In this document: in pieces, positions 10,674 to 21,329 of the stretch
Position numbering within the stretch: the first letter of the stretch is position 1
Layout of the letters: every line of letters starts with the position of its first letter
Notes under the pieces: generated by a model
Database searches by the model: none
What the model was told of the DNA's origin: nothing
Seen by the model: the letters and a program-made list of their open reading frames with translations, nothing else
Position numbers and translations under genes: made by a program
NCBI GenBank assembly: GCA_032871835.1
Contig: CM065299.1
Span: 95,370,652 to 95,434,651, forward strand
Length of the DNA: 64,000 nucleotides
Source: Dipteronia dyeriana
Taxonomy: Eukaryota; Streptophyta; Magnoliopsida; Sapindales; Sapindaceae
Direction: 5' to 3'

Positions 10674-13002
10674 ATGGCAAGTGGAAGTGGAAGTGGAAGT
10701 GGAGTAAGAGATATTCCACCAAGGCATTCAGTTTCCAGGACCGGTAAGGGTCGTATGTCGGAGTCGGATCCGGTCTAACAGGATAATATCGGTTTTGATG
10801 ACACCGCTTACCATGAGTTCCTGCAACGGCAAGCCTATCTTGAATCTCTAAATTATCCAATCAATCCAAATCCCCATTTAATAATTTCTGAACCCAATTC
10901 TAGCCAGCCTAGCCCTAGCCCTAGCCCTAGCCCTAGCCCTGGTAATATGACAACCCAATCAGAAAATATACCCGATTTTGCTGCAGATCCAAATTTTGAA
11001 GAGCCGACAGAGAAGGATAAGAAGCATCTCAAATCTGATCTATTCGTTCTCCACATGAAGAAAGTTACGAAACCGAATGGAACATGTTGGGCGGTGTGCA
11101 ATTACTGCCTTAAAGAATACAAGTGGACTAAATATGGAGGATACGTCACATATAGGAAGCATATCACGACCCGTCATCCAGCAGAACTTGCCAAGGGGGA
11201 TGCACAATCTCAAATTTCCAGGTTTTCTACCCCTGACACTCAATTATTTAAATATAGTGATCAAGCTAATAGAGAAGAATTAGCTAGGATGGTAGCTGTA
11301 GAACATTTACCTTTTAGTTTTGGTGAAAAAGTTGGTTTTATTAAATATTGTCATAAAGCATTAAATCTTGTTGCATGTCATGTCCCTAGGACCACTCTCA
11401 CGCGTACAATGTATGATATTTATAAAAAGGAAAAAAGGATTTAAAAAAAAATATTTTGCGAACTATATAGATCGTGTTTCCGTATGTGTTGATATATGGA
11501 CTGACCATTGGAGAATGCATTCATACTTATGTGAACTTGTCATTATATGGACAAAGCATGGACAATACAAAAAAGAATTTTTGCATTTAGAGTTTTTGAT
11601 GATGCACATACTGCTGATAATATTTATAAAAATATGAAAATCATTTTTTAAAAGTATAAAATTGAAAGCAAAACTGTTTCAATTGGTTTTGATAACGCTT
11701 CTAATAATACAACAGCTATTCCTGCTTTAATTGAATTATGCAAGCCTTATTTTAATAGTAAATTTTTTCATCACAAATGTGATTGTCATGTTTTAAATTT
11801 ATGCATTCAAAAAGGTTTGAAAATACTTCAAGCATTTATTAAACCCATTAAAGAGGCCCTCTCATATTTGTGGAAACATCCTAATGTTATGAAAGCATGG
11901 GTAAGATTTTATAAACAGGCAGGTAGACATCCCATTAGATTTTCTCGTGATGTTCCAACACGTTGGAACTCTACTTATAAATTGCTTTGTGAAAGTTATG
12001 AATATAGGGATTTATTAGTTTCTTTTATGCAATATAATGTTAGTCAAATCAATCTTTATGCACACCATTGGGATGTTTGTACAAAAATTTGTAATTTGTA
12101 AAAAGTTTTTAATAGTGCTACTAACAATTTATCAGGTATTTATTATCCTGCTACTCAATTATTTATTATTGAGGGTTGTAATATTGCTGGTGCATTTGCT
12201 GACTGTTCATCTGATATACAATTACAGGCATGCATTGAAGCTATGAAAAAAAATTGGTTAGACTATTATAGAGAGTTTCCAACTATTTACCTGCTTGCGT
12301 TGTGTTTTGACCCACGTTGTAAACTAGATGCATTGACAGATTATTTAACTCTTTATTATAAATGTTTAGGTATACAATTAGAAATTAATACTTATTGTGC
12401 TGCAATTAAGATATTATTTTATCAGTTATTTGATGAATATCGTAGAATTTATGGTCCATCACTAAACATTAGTGTTCCACAAAATGAAAATGTCTCCCAA
12501 ACTCGATCTTTTGGAGTGTTGGGGGCAGGGTCTGCACTTTTATCCCAAAAGATCAAAAGATTGCGAGGTTCTTCTTCTTCTTCTTCTTCTTCATCAAGTG
12601 CGATCTCGTATGATGAGATAGAAACTTATCATAGTACCAATTTTGAGTTTATAGGAGACGATGATGTGGATAAATTTGATATTTTACATTGGGGGGAGAG
12701 AACATGAAAAACACTTTCCAATCTTGTCTATAATAGCCAAACAGATTCTTGCAACACCTGTTTCTACAGTGGCTGTAGAACAAGAGTTTAGCGCGGGTGG
12801 AAATATTTTGGACGCAAGATGGTCGCTTTTAAGTCCAGAATCAATTCAAGTCCAAGTGTGTGTTGATGATTGGACAAAGGCTGGATATAGACAACAAGAA
12901 ATGGAGCCAGAAGTTATTTATGATTTCTTCGATGATGATCACACCACCGCACCGGAACGGATGACAGCGATTAGTTACAGACTTACAAAATTACATATGT
13001 AA
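10674..13002 (+). pseudogene. hAT transposase (BED finger, RNase-H-like core, hATC), broken
   Basis: Translation probably began at ATG 10674 (MASGSGSGSG). A TAA at 10776-10778 interrupts it at codon 35, and the same frame then runs on to 11444. This part has a Ser-Pro repeat (about 10901-10939) and a BED zinc finger with a C-X2-C pair near 11095 and a KHITTRH His pair near 11158. A frameshift in an A-run at about 11442 moves the gene to another frame. Later pieces show FDNASNN (about 11690), a candidate catalytic Asp, a CHVLNL block (about 11787), DVPTRWNSTY (about 11951) and LALCFDPRCKL (about 12295). The hATC domain lies at about 12719-12890, with STVAVEQEFSAGG then SLLSPE. At least one further frame change, near 12700, is needed. 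It resembles Ac/Tam3 and RICESLEEPER-type transposases. Confidence 0.9.
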
Positions 13003-13309
13003 AAGACAATAAAATGTAAAAGAACTACGTGGTCTTTAATTCCTCTAAACCCCAAGTCCGAGAGGATACGTGGGCAACTTAATTTTGGCACAAATTAAGT
13101 GCAAGACCAATTTTTTTAATTTTTAGTTTTATACATTTATTTCAATTTATGTATTTAGTATTATTTTTTTAAATTTTAATTTCGGCTTACGGCCTTACAC
13201 AATAAAATTCATTTACAAGTTCATATTATTACATGTCTTATGTTTTCATTTTTTTTTAAATGAGTATAAATGTATAATAAGAAAAAAAAAGAAACCAAAC
13301 CGGCTGAAC

Positions 13310-13510
13310 CAGTGGAATCGGACCGGCACCGGTGGAATCGAACCGGAACCGGTGGAACCGGAGTCGGAACCGTAACCGCAGTTCCACGGTTCCGATTCCG
13401 GTTCCGGTTCCGGTTCCGGTTCTGGTTCTGGCTCCATCCAGAACCGCCAGAACCGCCAGAACCGGAACCGCCAGTTCTGAACCGGAACCGGAACCGATCG
13501 GGACCGGGGT
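13310..13510. repeat. Right subterminal GGTTCC/GGAACC repeats of the hAT element
   Basis: Tandem GGTTCC units (about 13395-13430), AACCGCCAG repeats (about 13441-13475) and GGAACC units lead to the right terminus at 13518. Several overlapping Pro/Glu or Arg/Phe-rich open frames on both strands here are products of the 6-bp periodicity and are not genes. Confidence 0.8.
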
Positions 13511-13574
13511 CATGTCTAGATCTAATGAATTGAATAAGTAATTGAAAATTAAATGGAAATTGCAATGATACTAA

Positions 13575-14563
13575 GGCTCAGTTTGATTTTTTTTTCTGAA
13601 GACTGAACAGTGTTGAATGTTACTGAAGACTGAATAGTGACTAAAAACTGAAAACTGAAAAACATGTTTGTTTTTTTTTAATTGAAAACTGAATATAAGT
13701 GATAAGTTGTTTGTTTTTTTTTAAGTTATAAATATCTGAAAATAAATATTTTTACATCTATACCCTTCTAACTATTATTTGTTATATATTTACATTTTAA
13801 TATATTAAGGACAACTCTAACATGCAAATTAATTCTAAAATAAATTTATTTAGTTATTAAAAATATTTCATACATTATTACATTTGTTGAATTACATTAA
13901 AAATTAACATAATATGTAATGGTGATACATTCTAAAATTATCAAGAAATATTAATAAAAACAAAAAATCAACTACTACTTGATTTTGACCCAAATAGCAT
14001 AGGCCGGTGCATCACATCCATATATATATATAACTTTTTTTTTTCTTCCCAAAATTAACATCTCAAAACCAAAAAAAAAAAAAAAACTTAAAACAAAATT
14101 ATCATGAAAATCATTCTCCAATTAATTTTTAGAACAAATGAAAAAAATGTACTCAAACTGTAATATAAAATTAATAAAACTAACTATCAAATTATAGAAA
14201 CAAGAAAAAGTTCTTACCAGAATATACTAGGAAAATCAGTCACCAATTGTTTTTGTTTTAAAGAAGTTATGCTTTCTGATATTAAAGTTCTTTACGGTGA
14301 AAAGAAAAAAAAAGTATTAATATGATTAGGGTTTTAACAAAAACAGAATTGGAAATATACAAAATTAGTGATGATAGTTTTTGAAGTAAAAGTTTGTAAT
14401 TAATTCTACTGGATTTTGTTAAGTGAAAAGTGGAAAAAAATCACCTTAAAAAAATGGTTTTAATGGCTCATTAAGTGATGTTAGCACTTATAAAATCAAA
14501 CAAAACAGCGAATGAAACACATTAAGTGTCATTCAGTGTTAAGTCAAAAAATCAAACTGGATC
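13575..14563 (+). mobile_element. Tourist/Harbinger-like non-autonomous element, copy A
   Basis: Left end GGCTCAGTTTGATTTTTTT and right end, on the - strand, GATCCAGTTTGATTTTTTGA form terminal inverted repeats. TAA flanks both ends (13572-13574 and 14564-14566). The interior is AT-rich and non-coding. A homologous element in the opposite orientation lies at 19570-20532. The 3-bp TAA duplication and the GTTTGATTTTTT-type ends fit PIF/Harbinger (Tourist-like) elements. Confidence 0.82.
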
Positions 14564-14566
14564 TAA

Positions 14567-15178
14567 AACATAAATTGTGAGCATTTAAGGAACAATGAAG
14601 TTGAAGTATGGTGTTCCACTACTTATATTTTAAGTTTACAGTAAACTTATAATAGGATTTTTATTTTCTAAAAAAATATTTGTTTAGTATTTTTTTAGAA
14701 AGAGTTGATGACTCGAATCTACGACATAGGTGTGATGGTATATCATTTGACCAACTCATCTTGTTAACTAATAATAGGATTTAACGAGTGATGTATATAT
14801 CACCGTTTCGCTATCCAATATGATTTAATAGTAAAATATATTAATTCGGTCCGATAATATCTTACAAATTTAAAAGAGAATTGCATAATTCATTTATCTA
14901 TGGTATATAGTCATTTTCTCCTTAGTTTGTATTGAAAATACATCAATATATTGTATGTGGACTATAGATTATAAATAAACACCTAATTGTATAGAAACCG
15001 GGTCTTTAGCTTTGTTGCCTTTTGTTCCCTTTGCTTTTTGCTACCTTGGTAGCCTTAATAAATGCCTTTCAAAAATAGTTGTAAAAATCAATTGTATACG
15101 AACCGAATCAAAACAATTGAATCTAATAGTTTATATACAAGACATTGATATATTTATCTGTACGTATTAAGGAAAAAA

Positions 15179-15216
<38 letters not shown>

Positions 15217-17640
15217 TTGTTTTTAAAGGAGAGTAAAAGCATGTCTCTGCAAAAATAGATTGGGAAAGGACATATAGAACGCATTCGGTGATGTTTTCTA
15301 CTTTTCTATATTCATTTTTGGTCATATGAAATTTAAAATAAATAAATAAACACAAGTAAAAATTACCGATAACAATGATATTCTAAGTAGAAAAACACTA
15401 AAAATGATGTTTGTCAGTATAAACTATAAAGTTAAAAAAAAAAACTGTGAAAAATATTATAATAACCAATCAATATATTAAAATTATATAACTCATTTTT
15501 TTTAAAACAATTGTTGTTATTTATTATTTTATATTACCAATCAAAATTTATATATATAGTTGGTAGCTGTGTTTTTAATAGAGAGGAAGGAGATGTCCTT
15601 GCAAATTAGAGTGGACATATGACACTTAAATTTAACAATGTTATAATTGTACCCGTGTCAATCTCTATTTAGTTTATTTCATTTTCTTTATATTCTCTAA
15701 TTAAAAATAATAATTAGATGATTGAATTTATATGCAATTTAAAAATATTATAGTGTCACGTGTTCATTTATTGACATAAATAGTAACGTATAATATTCCT
15801 ATTAGTGATAGAGTTCGAATCTCTTCATATCAAAGACAATATCGGTGACAGAAAATTTAGGTAATTAAATCTCACTTCAAAACTTTTTTTTTTTTTCATT
15901 TTTCTTTTGTCTGGTATTTTGCTATGCAAAATACAATAATTCAAATATAAGTCCAATAATTAACTGTGATCTTATTGAACATTTGAACGCATGAAATGGG
16001 AAGTCCTGGTGATCACGTTTTAATTTATTCTAGACTTTGACTGTGCGCATCAGCACATGATATGATACCCAAAAGGTCCCAAAATTAGCAGCCATAGTGG
16101 GGGCTGTTACTAGCTCCAATGTTAATTTTCTCGCGCTTAAGTCTTAACGCAAACATATTTATGTGGTGGGCATGCTTTTAGAAGGGCAGATGGCTAGACA
16201 GGTTGTTGAAGTACGTGGGTAAGCTACGAGATTTATTTTTTCTCTATAGTACGCACGTGGCCCCCAAAAATCCATCCTTATATTATATTATATTATATAT
16301 AACACTATGCTATATGTAATTAAGACTTAATATATATTTCCAGTTCTTAATTTCAGAATTTCAGAAATTCGAAACCAAGCCAGCCCTTTTGATGAAACCG
16401 TTCCTGTAATGATCGAAATTAAATATAATTTTTTTTATATATTCAAATATAGAGAGGGGGGAGGAGGTATTTAGAAACTACTGCATGGGCTTCCGTCCAA
16501 ACTAGTTTTTTCTTAAAAAAAAAAAAACAGGAAGATTTATTTAAATGTTTGTTAAAAAAAAATAATACAAAATGAAGACAATTATAATTGCTATTGCTTG
16601 TTAATTTATAAAAATATAATAGTTTATAATTTAATTTAAATTTGGGATAATTTCAATAAATTCATTAGAGTTATATGTTTAATATTTTATTGACACTAAA
16701 AAACATTAAATTTTATTTAGCTTGTTAATTTTTTTTTCTATATTTCCTAGTTGAATCATTATAAATGTTTGTGGGGGGTAAAAATCATTATATTTGTATT
16801 ATCGGTAGATACATACTTTTTTTTTTACATATCACTTCTTAATAAAGATGGTTGTACTCCTCCTTTCTACATTGATGGTCAGAGGTCCGAGTCCTACCAT
16901 AGGTATCTTAAAATGCATGTATGAAGAGATTTCCCTCAATTTGTGGGGAATAGATATTCGAGCCGTACATGTCTAGTCAGTCATATTATAATAGTTGTAA
17001 ATTGTAATATTTCAAAACAAAAAGTACGAAAATTTTATTGTAAGATTTGGTTATAAAAAAAGAAAAAGAAAACTTTGTACTACCATCTAATATGTTTTTT
17101 TATTAGAAAATTACGTTCATTCAACCTAATAATAATTTAGATACGAGTCACCACATCAAAGTGTATACTTTTAAAAAAATTATACTTGGCCCACCCTGAC
17201 AATTAGTGTTAGCTTCGCCATATATATAAGGGTGAATTCACCGAGAGCCAAAAAAAATTATTGGCTTATTGTTTTTAGCCACCGATTTATATTTTATTGT
17301 TTTTGTCATTTTTGACCATTTTTAGATAAAATTACCCCGAAATTTTACTTCATCTAGCATGTAACTTAGTTATATGTCATTTGATTTCAAGTTACAGGCC
17401 AGTTGATTTTTCAAGTTACAGGCCAGTTAAGTTTTAAACTATATGCCAATTGACTTTTAATTTACATGCTAGTTAATTCCAAATTTTTGGATGAGTGAAG
17501 TAAAGACAAAATGGAAGAGAATCTTCTGTTCAAGACTAAAAGTGATAAATATAATAAAATATAAATTTATGGCTAAAAACAATAAACTAATAAACTTTTT
17601 GATTATTTCTTACGATTTCCTCATATATATATATATATAT
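14567..17640. other. Intergenic sequence upstream of the MYB gene
   Basis: No gene is visible in 3 kb of AT-rich sequence. It holds a (TA)n run at about 15180-15214 and a few Pol III B-box-like words such as GATTCGAGTC (- strand, about 14711) that may be SINE or tRNA remnants. A CACGTG G-box is at 16254-16259, about 1.9 kb upstream of the MYB start; at this distance its relevance is unknown. Confidence 0.65.
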
Positions 17641-17646
17641 ATATAG

Positions 17647-17798
17647 TAATGTTATACAACCCAAATAATTAACTCAAATTCAACCTAAATGATGTGGCAA
17701 GTGAGTCGTCATCACCAAACACAACATGTGATGATACGTTTAATAAAAAAATCACTTGTCACATCATTTGGGTTAATTATTTGGATTGTATAACATTA
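17647..17798. mobile_element. Hairpin MITE inserted in a TA microsatellite
   Basis: Left arm TAATGTTATACAACCCAAAT and right arm (inverse TAATGTTATACAATCCAAAT) continue through AATTAAC and GATGTGGCAAGTGA-like blocks, giving near-complete inverted arms of about 50 bp in a 152-bp element. It lies between TA runs, so a TA target duplication is possible but cannot be proven. Confidence 0.7.
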
Positions 17799-17819
17799 AT
17801 ATATATATATATATATATA

Positions 17820-17998
17820 GTGATTTTCCAGTCAATACGTAATGATATAAGTTATATCAGTATGTTACATGTTGACTATTGATTATAGAGAGATTTTGAC
17901 AAGTGCATACACTTGGAATCAAAATATGTAAATCTAATGATTCACATCCAACGTACTGACGAATTTATATCAGTACGTACTGACTTGAAAATTTCCGT
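17820..17998. mobile_element. Second hairpin MITE in the same TA-rich tract
   Basis: The left arm (GTGATTTTCCAGTCAATACG, then ATATAAG and ATCAGTATGTT) is inverted at the right end as ACGTACTGA, ATATCAGTACGTACTGA and TTGAAAATTTCC. The central part is AT-rich and non-coding. The element ends about 190 bp upstream of the MYB start codon, so it forms part of the proximal promoter region. Confidence 0.65.
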
Positions 17999-18029
17999 AT
18001 ATATATATGTCAAGTTGTCAATAGAGAAA

Positions 18030-18040
18030 ATATATATAAA
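18030..18040 (+). promoter_or_regulatory. Candidate TATA box of the MYB gene
   Basis: ATATATATAAAG lies about 150 bp upstream of the ATG at 18185, giving a likely transcription start near 18065 and a leader of about 120 nt. It lies just downstream of the hairpin MITE. The assignment rests on position and sequence only; TA-rich sequence nearby makes false matches likely. Confidence 0.5.
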
Positions 18041-18184
18041 GCGAAGCCGCATTGTCATTTCTTGGTCTCAATAGAGATCTGGCCTGGCTTCGGTCTCTCT
18101 AGATCCAATTCTCTCTCTCCTGTGAGATATTCTTGAGAGACGGAGAGCATTGAGAAAAGAAGTGTGTAAATATAGAAAAAAAAA

Positions 18185-19176
18185 ATGGGAAGGGCACCTT
18201 GTTGTTCCAAGGTAGGCTTGCATAGAGGTCCATGGACACCAAGAGAAGACACATTGCTTACCAAGTACATTCAAGCACATGGTGAAGGCCATTGGAGATC
18301 CTTGCCTAAAAAAGCTGGTAACTAATTACTAATTAGTCTTGTTTTTAATTTGTTTGAATTCTAGAGATTAATTAATTATTATTTTTTTAAGGAAATTGTT
18401 TGTTTAATTAATTTGTAGGGCTTCTTAGGTGTGGAAAGAGTTGCAGACTAAGATGGATGAATTATCTAAGACCAGATATCAAGAGAGGCAACATAACTCC
18501 AGATGAGGATGATTTGATCATCAGATTACATGCACTTCTTGGAAATCGATGGTCTCTCATCGCAGGAAGGCTTCCGGGTCGAACCGATAACGAGATAAAG
18601 AACTACTGGAACACCCACCTTAGCAAAAGACTTAGAAGTCAAGGAACCGACCCGAATACCCACAGCAAATTATCTGAACCCGTTCAAGATCGCACAAGGA
18701 GCAGGAAGAAAACCTCCACCAAAAACAACAACAGGAAACACAACAAGAACAAAACATCAAAGGTTCAACCAGTGAAGCCCAAAGTCCACCTTCCAAAGCC
18801 AATTAGGGTCACGTCTTTGTTGTCACTGCCAAGAAATGAAAGTTTCGAGTTCAACACAGCAAGTACTACAAATCTTGAAGGAGGGGGGTTGGGCAGCAGT
18901 GGCACAGAAGATGGACAACAACTTCCTTCTTATGTTTTCAACGGTGGTGATCACGATGATGATCAAAATGGGACTGCTGGGTTCCTTGTGGGTGTTCATG
19001 ATCATCATGATCATGATGATCTAGTCAACGGCTCAGATTTCGAGTGCCAATCTCATGTATTTACTGGTGAAAACTCCCTGGAGAAACTCTATGAAGAGTA
19101 TCTACAAATCTTGAAGAACGAAGATGATCAAGATCAGGTCCAGTTAGATTCATTTGCCGAATCATTGTTGATCTAA
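18185..19176 (+). CDS. MYBPA1-like: R2R3-MYB transcription factor, MYBPA1/DkMYB4-like (probable proanthocyanidin regulator)
   Basis: Two exons, 18185-18317 and 18419-19176, encode about 296 residues. Exon 1 is 133 nt, the usual length in R2R3-MYBs, and splices at GCTG/GTAACT to TTTGTAG/GGCTT. The protein opens [19 protein letters not shown]2 spans about residues 14-63 and R3 about 67-114, with W residues at the expected spacing; the first R3 Trp is replaced by Ile, as usual. R3 contains the full bHLH-contact signature D-L-x2-R-x3-L-x6-L-x3-R in [20 protein letters not shown] followed by R. The tail has a Lys/Arg/Asn-rich stretch, an Asp/His-rich acidic segment and a conserved-looking end, [10 protein letters not shown]. 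The intron that usually splits R3 near GNRW is absent. From memory of the family it is closest to MYBPA1 and DkMYB4, nuclear activators of flavan-3-ol and proanthocyanidin genes that work with bHLH and WD40 partners. The R2R3 family call is secure; the clade call is probable. Confidence 0.93.
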
Positions 19177-19569
19177 TGAAAATTCAATTAATTAACGATG
19201 AGATCATCAATTCATTCAAGCTATGTCCTTCCTTGCCTTCTTGGTTGTTTCAAGAGTAAAAAAAAAAAGGTGTTTCGAGTCTTCGCTAGCTTTTGGCATG
19301 CTTAGCTTTCATGCACACATGACGCATCACACCAGAATATTAATGCAAAACGAAGATTCTACTCCAATTCGTCAATCGTCATCATTTAATAATATTTAAT
19401 TATTTATAGTACGGGATTGTGATTGTGGGGTATTGCCTTCTGGATTGTTAGGATTGAACAGGCTCCGAGTTGAATTGTTTTTGGAACAGATGAACAAATC
19501 CAAATTCAAATCCAAATCCAAATCCAAATTTGTGCTTCAGCCGATAATCATTTATCATTATATGATTAA

Positions 19570-20532
19570 GGCCTGTTTGATTTTTTGACTTAACACTTAA
19601 TGACATTTTATGTGTTTCATTCAGCTGTTTTGTTTGATTTTCTAAGTATTAAAATCACTTAATGAACCATTAAAACCATATTTTTTTTAAGTAAATTTTT
19701 TCCACTTTTTACTTGACACAAATACAGTAAAATTAATTATAAACTTTTAATTCCAAAATATCCTCACTAATTTTGTATATTTCAAATTCTGTTTTTATTA
19801 AAGCTCTAATCATATTAATACTTTTTTTTTCTTCTCAGTGTAAAGGACTTTAACATTAGAAAACCTAATTTCTCCAGAACAAAAACAATTGGTGACTGAT
19901 TTTCCTAGCATATTCCGGTAAGAACTATTTATCGTTTCCATAATTTGATAATTAGTTTTATTAATTTTATATTACAAATTGAGTACATATTTTTCACTTG
20001 TCCTAAAAATTAATTGGAGAATGATTTTTATAATGATTTTATTTTGATTTTTTTTTTTTTGGTTTTGAGATGTTAATTTTGGGAAGAAAAAAAAGTTATA
20101 TATATGGATTAGATGCACCGGCCTATGTTATTTGGGTCAAAATCAAGTAGTAGCTGATTTTTTGTTTTTATTAATATTTCTTGAGAATTTTAGAATGTAT
20201 CACCATCAAATATTATATTCATTTTTAATGTAATTCAACAAATTGAATAATGTATGAAATATTTTTAATAACTAAATAAATTTATTTTAGAATTAATTTA
20301 CATGTTAGAGTTATCCATAATATATTAAAATGTAAATATATAACAAATAATAGTTAGAAGGGTATAGATGTAAAAATATTTATTTTCAGATATTTATAAC
20401 TTAAAAAAACAAACAACTTATCACTTATATTCAGTTTTCAGCGAAAAAAAACAAACATGTTTTTCAATTTTCAGTTTTTCTTCAGTAACATTCAGCACTG
20501 TTTAGTTTTCAGACAAAAAATCAAACGGAACC
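19570..20532 (-). mobile_element. Tourist/Harbinger-like non-autonomous element, copy B (inverted)
   Basis: Ends are GGCCTGTTTGATTTTTTGAC and, on the - strand, GGTTCCGTTTGATTTTTTGT. TAA flanks both sides (19567-19569 and 20533-20535). The internal sequence matches copy A at 13575-14563 when reverse-complemented, for example the TTCAGTAACATTCAGCACTG block near the right end. Its left end lies about 390 bp downstream of the MYB stop codon. No coding sequence. Confidence 0.85.
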
Positions 20533-21180
20533 TAACAAAATATAAATAAACGACAACACTTAATATGCAAGTGGTACGGGATCTTTTAATGATAAATAAA
20601 ACTATTATTCACTGTTCAATAAATTATGTAAAACGTTTAATATATATATAAAGGTATTAAAAAAATTAAGAAAAATATTTGTAGTGTTATATTTTTTCAA
20701 ATTTTATTCATAAATACATTTTATTTAATATATCATTTTTTTAAAATCAAATTAAAAATTATAAAAGTGGATATTTTTCTTACTGAAATATATATATAAA
20801 AGTTAGTCTCTTTCTTTTTTTTTTTTCCTTTTTTTTTTTGAAAAAGTAAAAGTTACTAATCAATGCAGATTTATTAATGACAATTAATATACAATATATA
20901 CTTAATTTGAATTCATAAGATTACCCATTTCCTTTATAATTTTCATTGACAGTCTAATCCATCTTATTGTTAAATGTGATTTATGTGAAGTTAAAGACTT
21001 CACTTTCTACTTTCGGAAAGAATATTTTTTCCATAAATGAAAATATAATTAGATGGGATGAGATTAAACCGATGGTAAATTCCTCACACACGTATCACGA
21101 GGTTGAGTATTCGAGTCATTATGCTTTCCAAAATAACCCCGAATGAATTAATGTAATACTTCAATATATATATTTCACGA

Positions 21181-21329
21181 ATTTGGATCCTCTACTGATT
21201 TGATCTTTTTCCTGATCTCATCTAATCTCATGACACATAAGCATTGTAATGAATGTATGGTTAAAATGTGATTAGTTTCCACAACCACTTTACAAACAAC
21301 CAATCACATGATCAGTAGAGGATCCAAAT
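21181..21329. mobile_element. MITE family M1, copy 2 (best preserved)
   Basis: Perfect 19-bp terminal inverted repeats ATTTGGATCCTCTACTGAT at 21181-21199 and inverted at 21311-21329. The interior includes GTTTCCACAACCACTTTAC and CAACCAATCACATG, shared with 9861-10035 and, inverted, with the copy interrupted by Copia-1. Non-coding, 149 bp. Confidence 0.82.

Larger units (their letters stand above)
10055..13518 (+). mobile_element. hAT DNA transposon, 3464 bp, perfect 8-bp target duplication
   Basis: Terminal inverted repeats are TAGATATGACCACGGTTCGG at the left and, on the - strand, TAGACATGACCCCGGTCCCG at the right. The octamer GATCTAAT flanks the element exactly at 10047-10054 and 13519-13526, the 8-bp target duplication of hAT elements. 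Subterminal regions are dense in GGTTCC/GGAACC words. The single gene inside has an N-terminal BED zinc finger and a C-terminal hATC dimerisation domain. The gene is broken, so the element is not autonomous. Confidence 0.95.

Noticed and set aside
13221..13565. Several overlapping Pro/Glu and Arg/Phe repeat frames on both strands
   Set aside because: Products of hexameric repeats in the hAT right end; open in several frames because of the repeat, not coding.
18055..18292. - strand frames overlapping MYB exon 1
   Set aside because: Antisense shadows of a well-supported exon.
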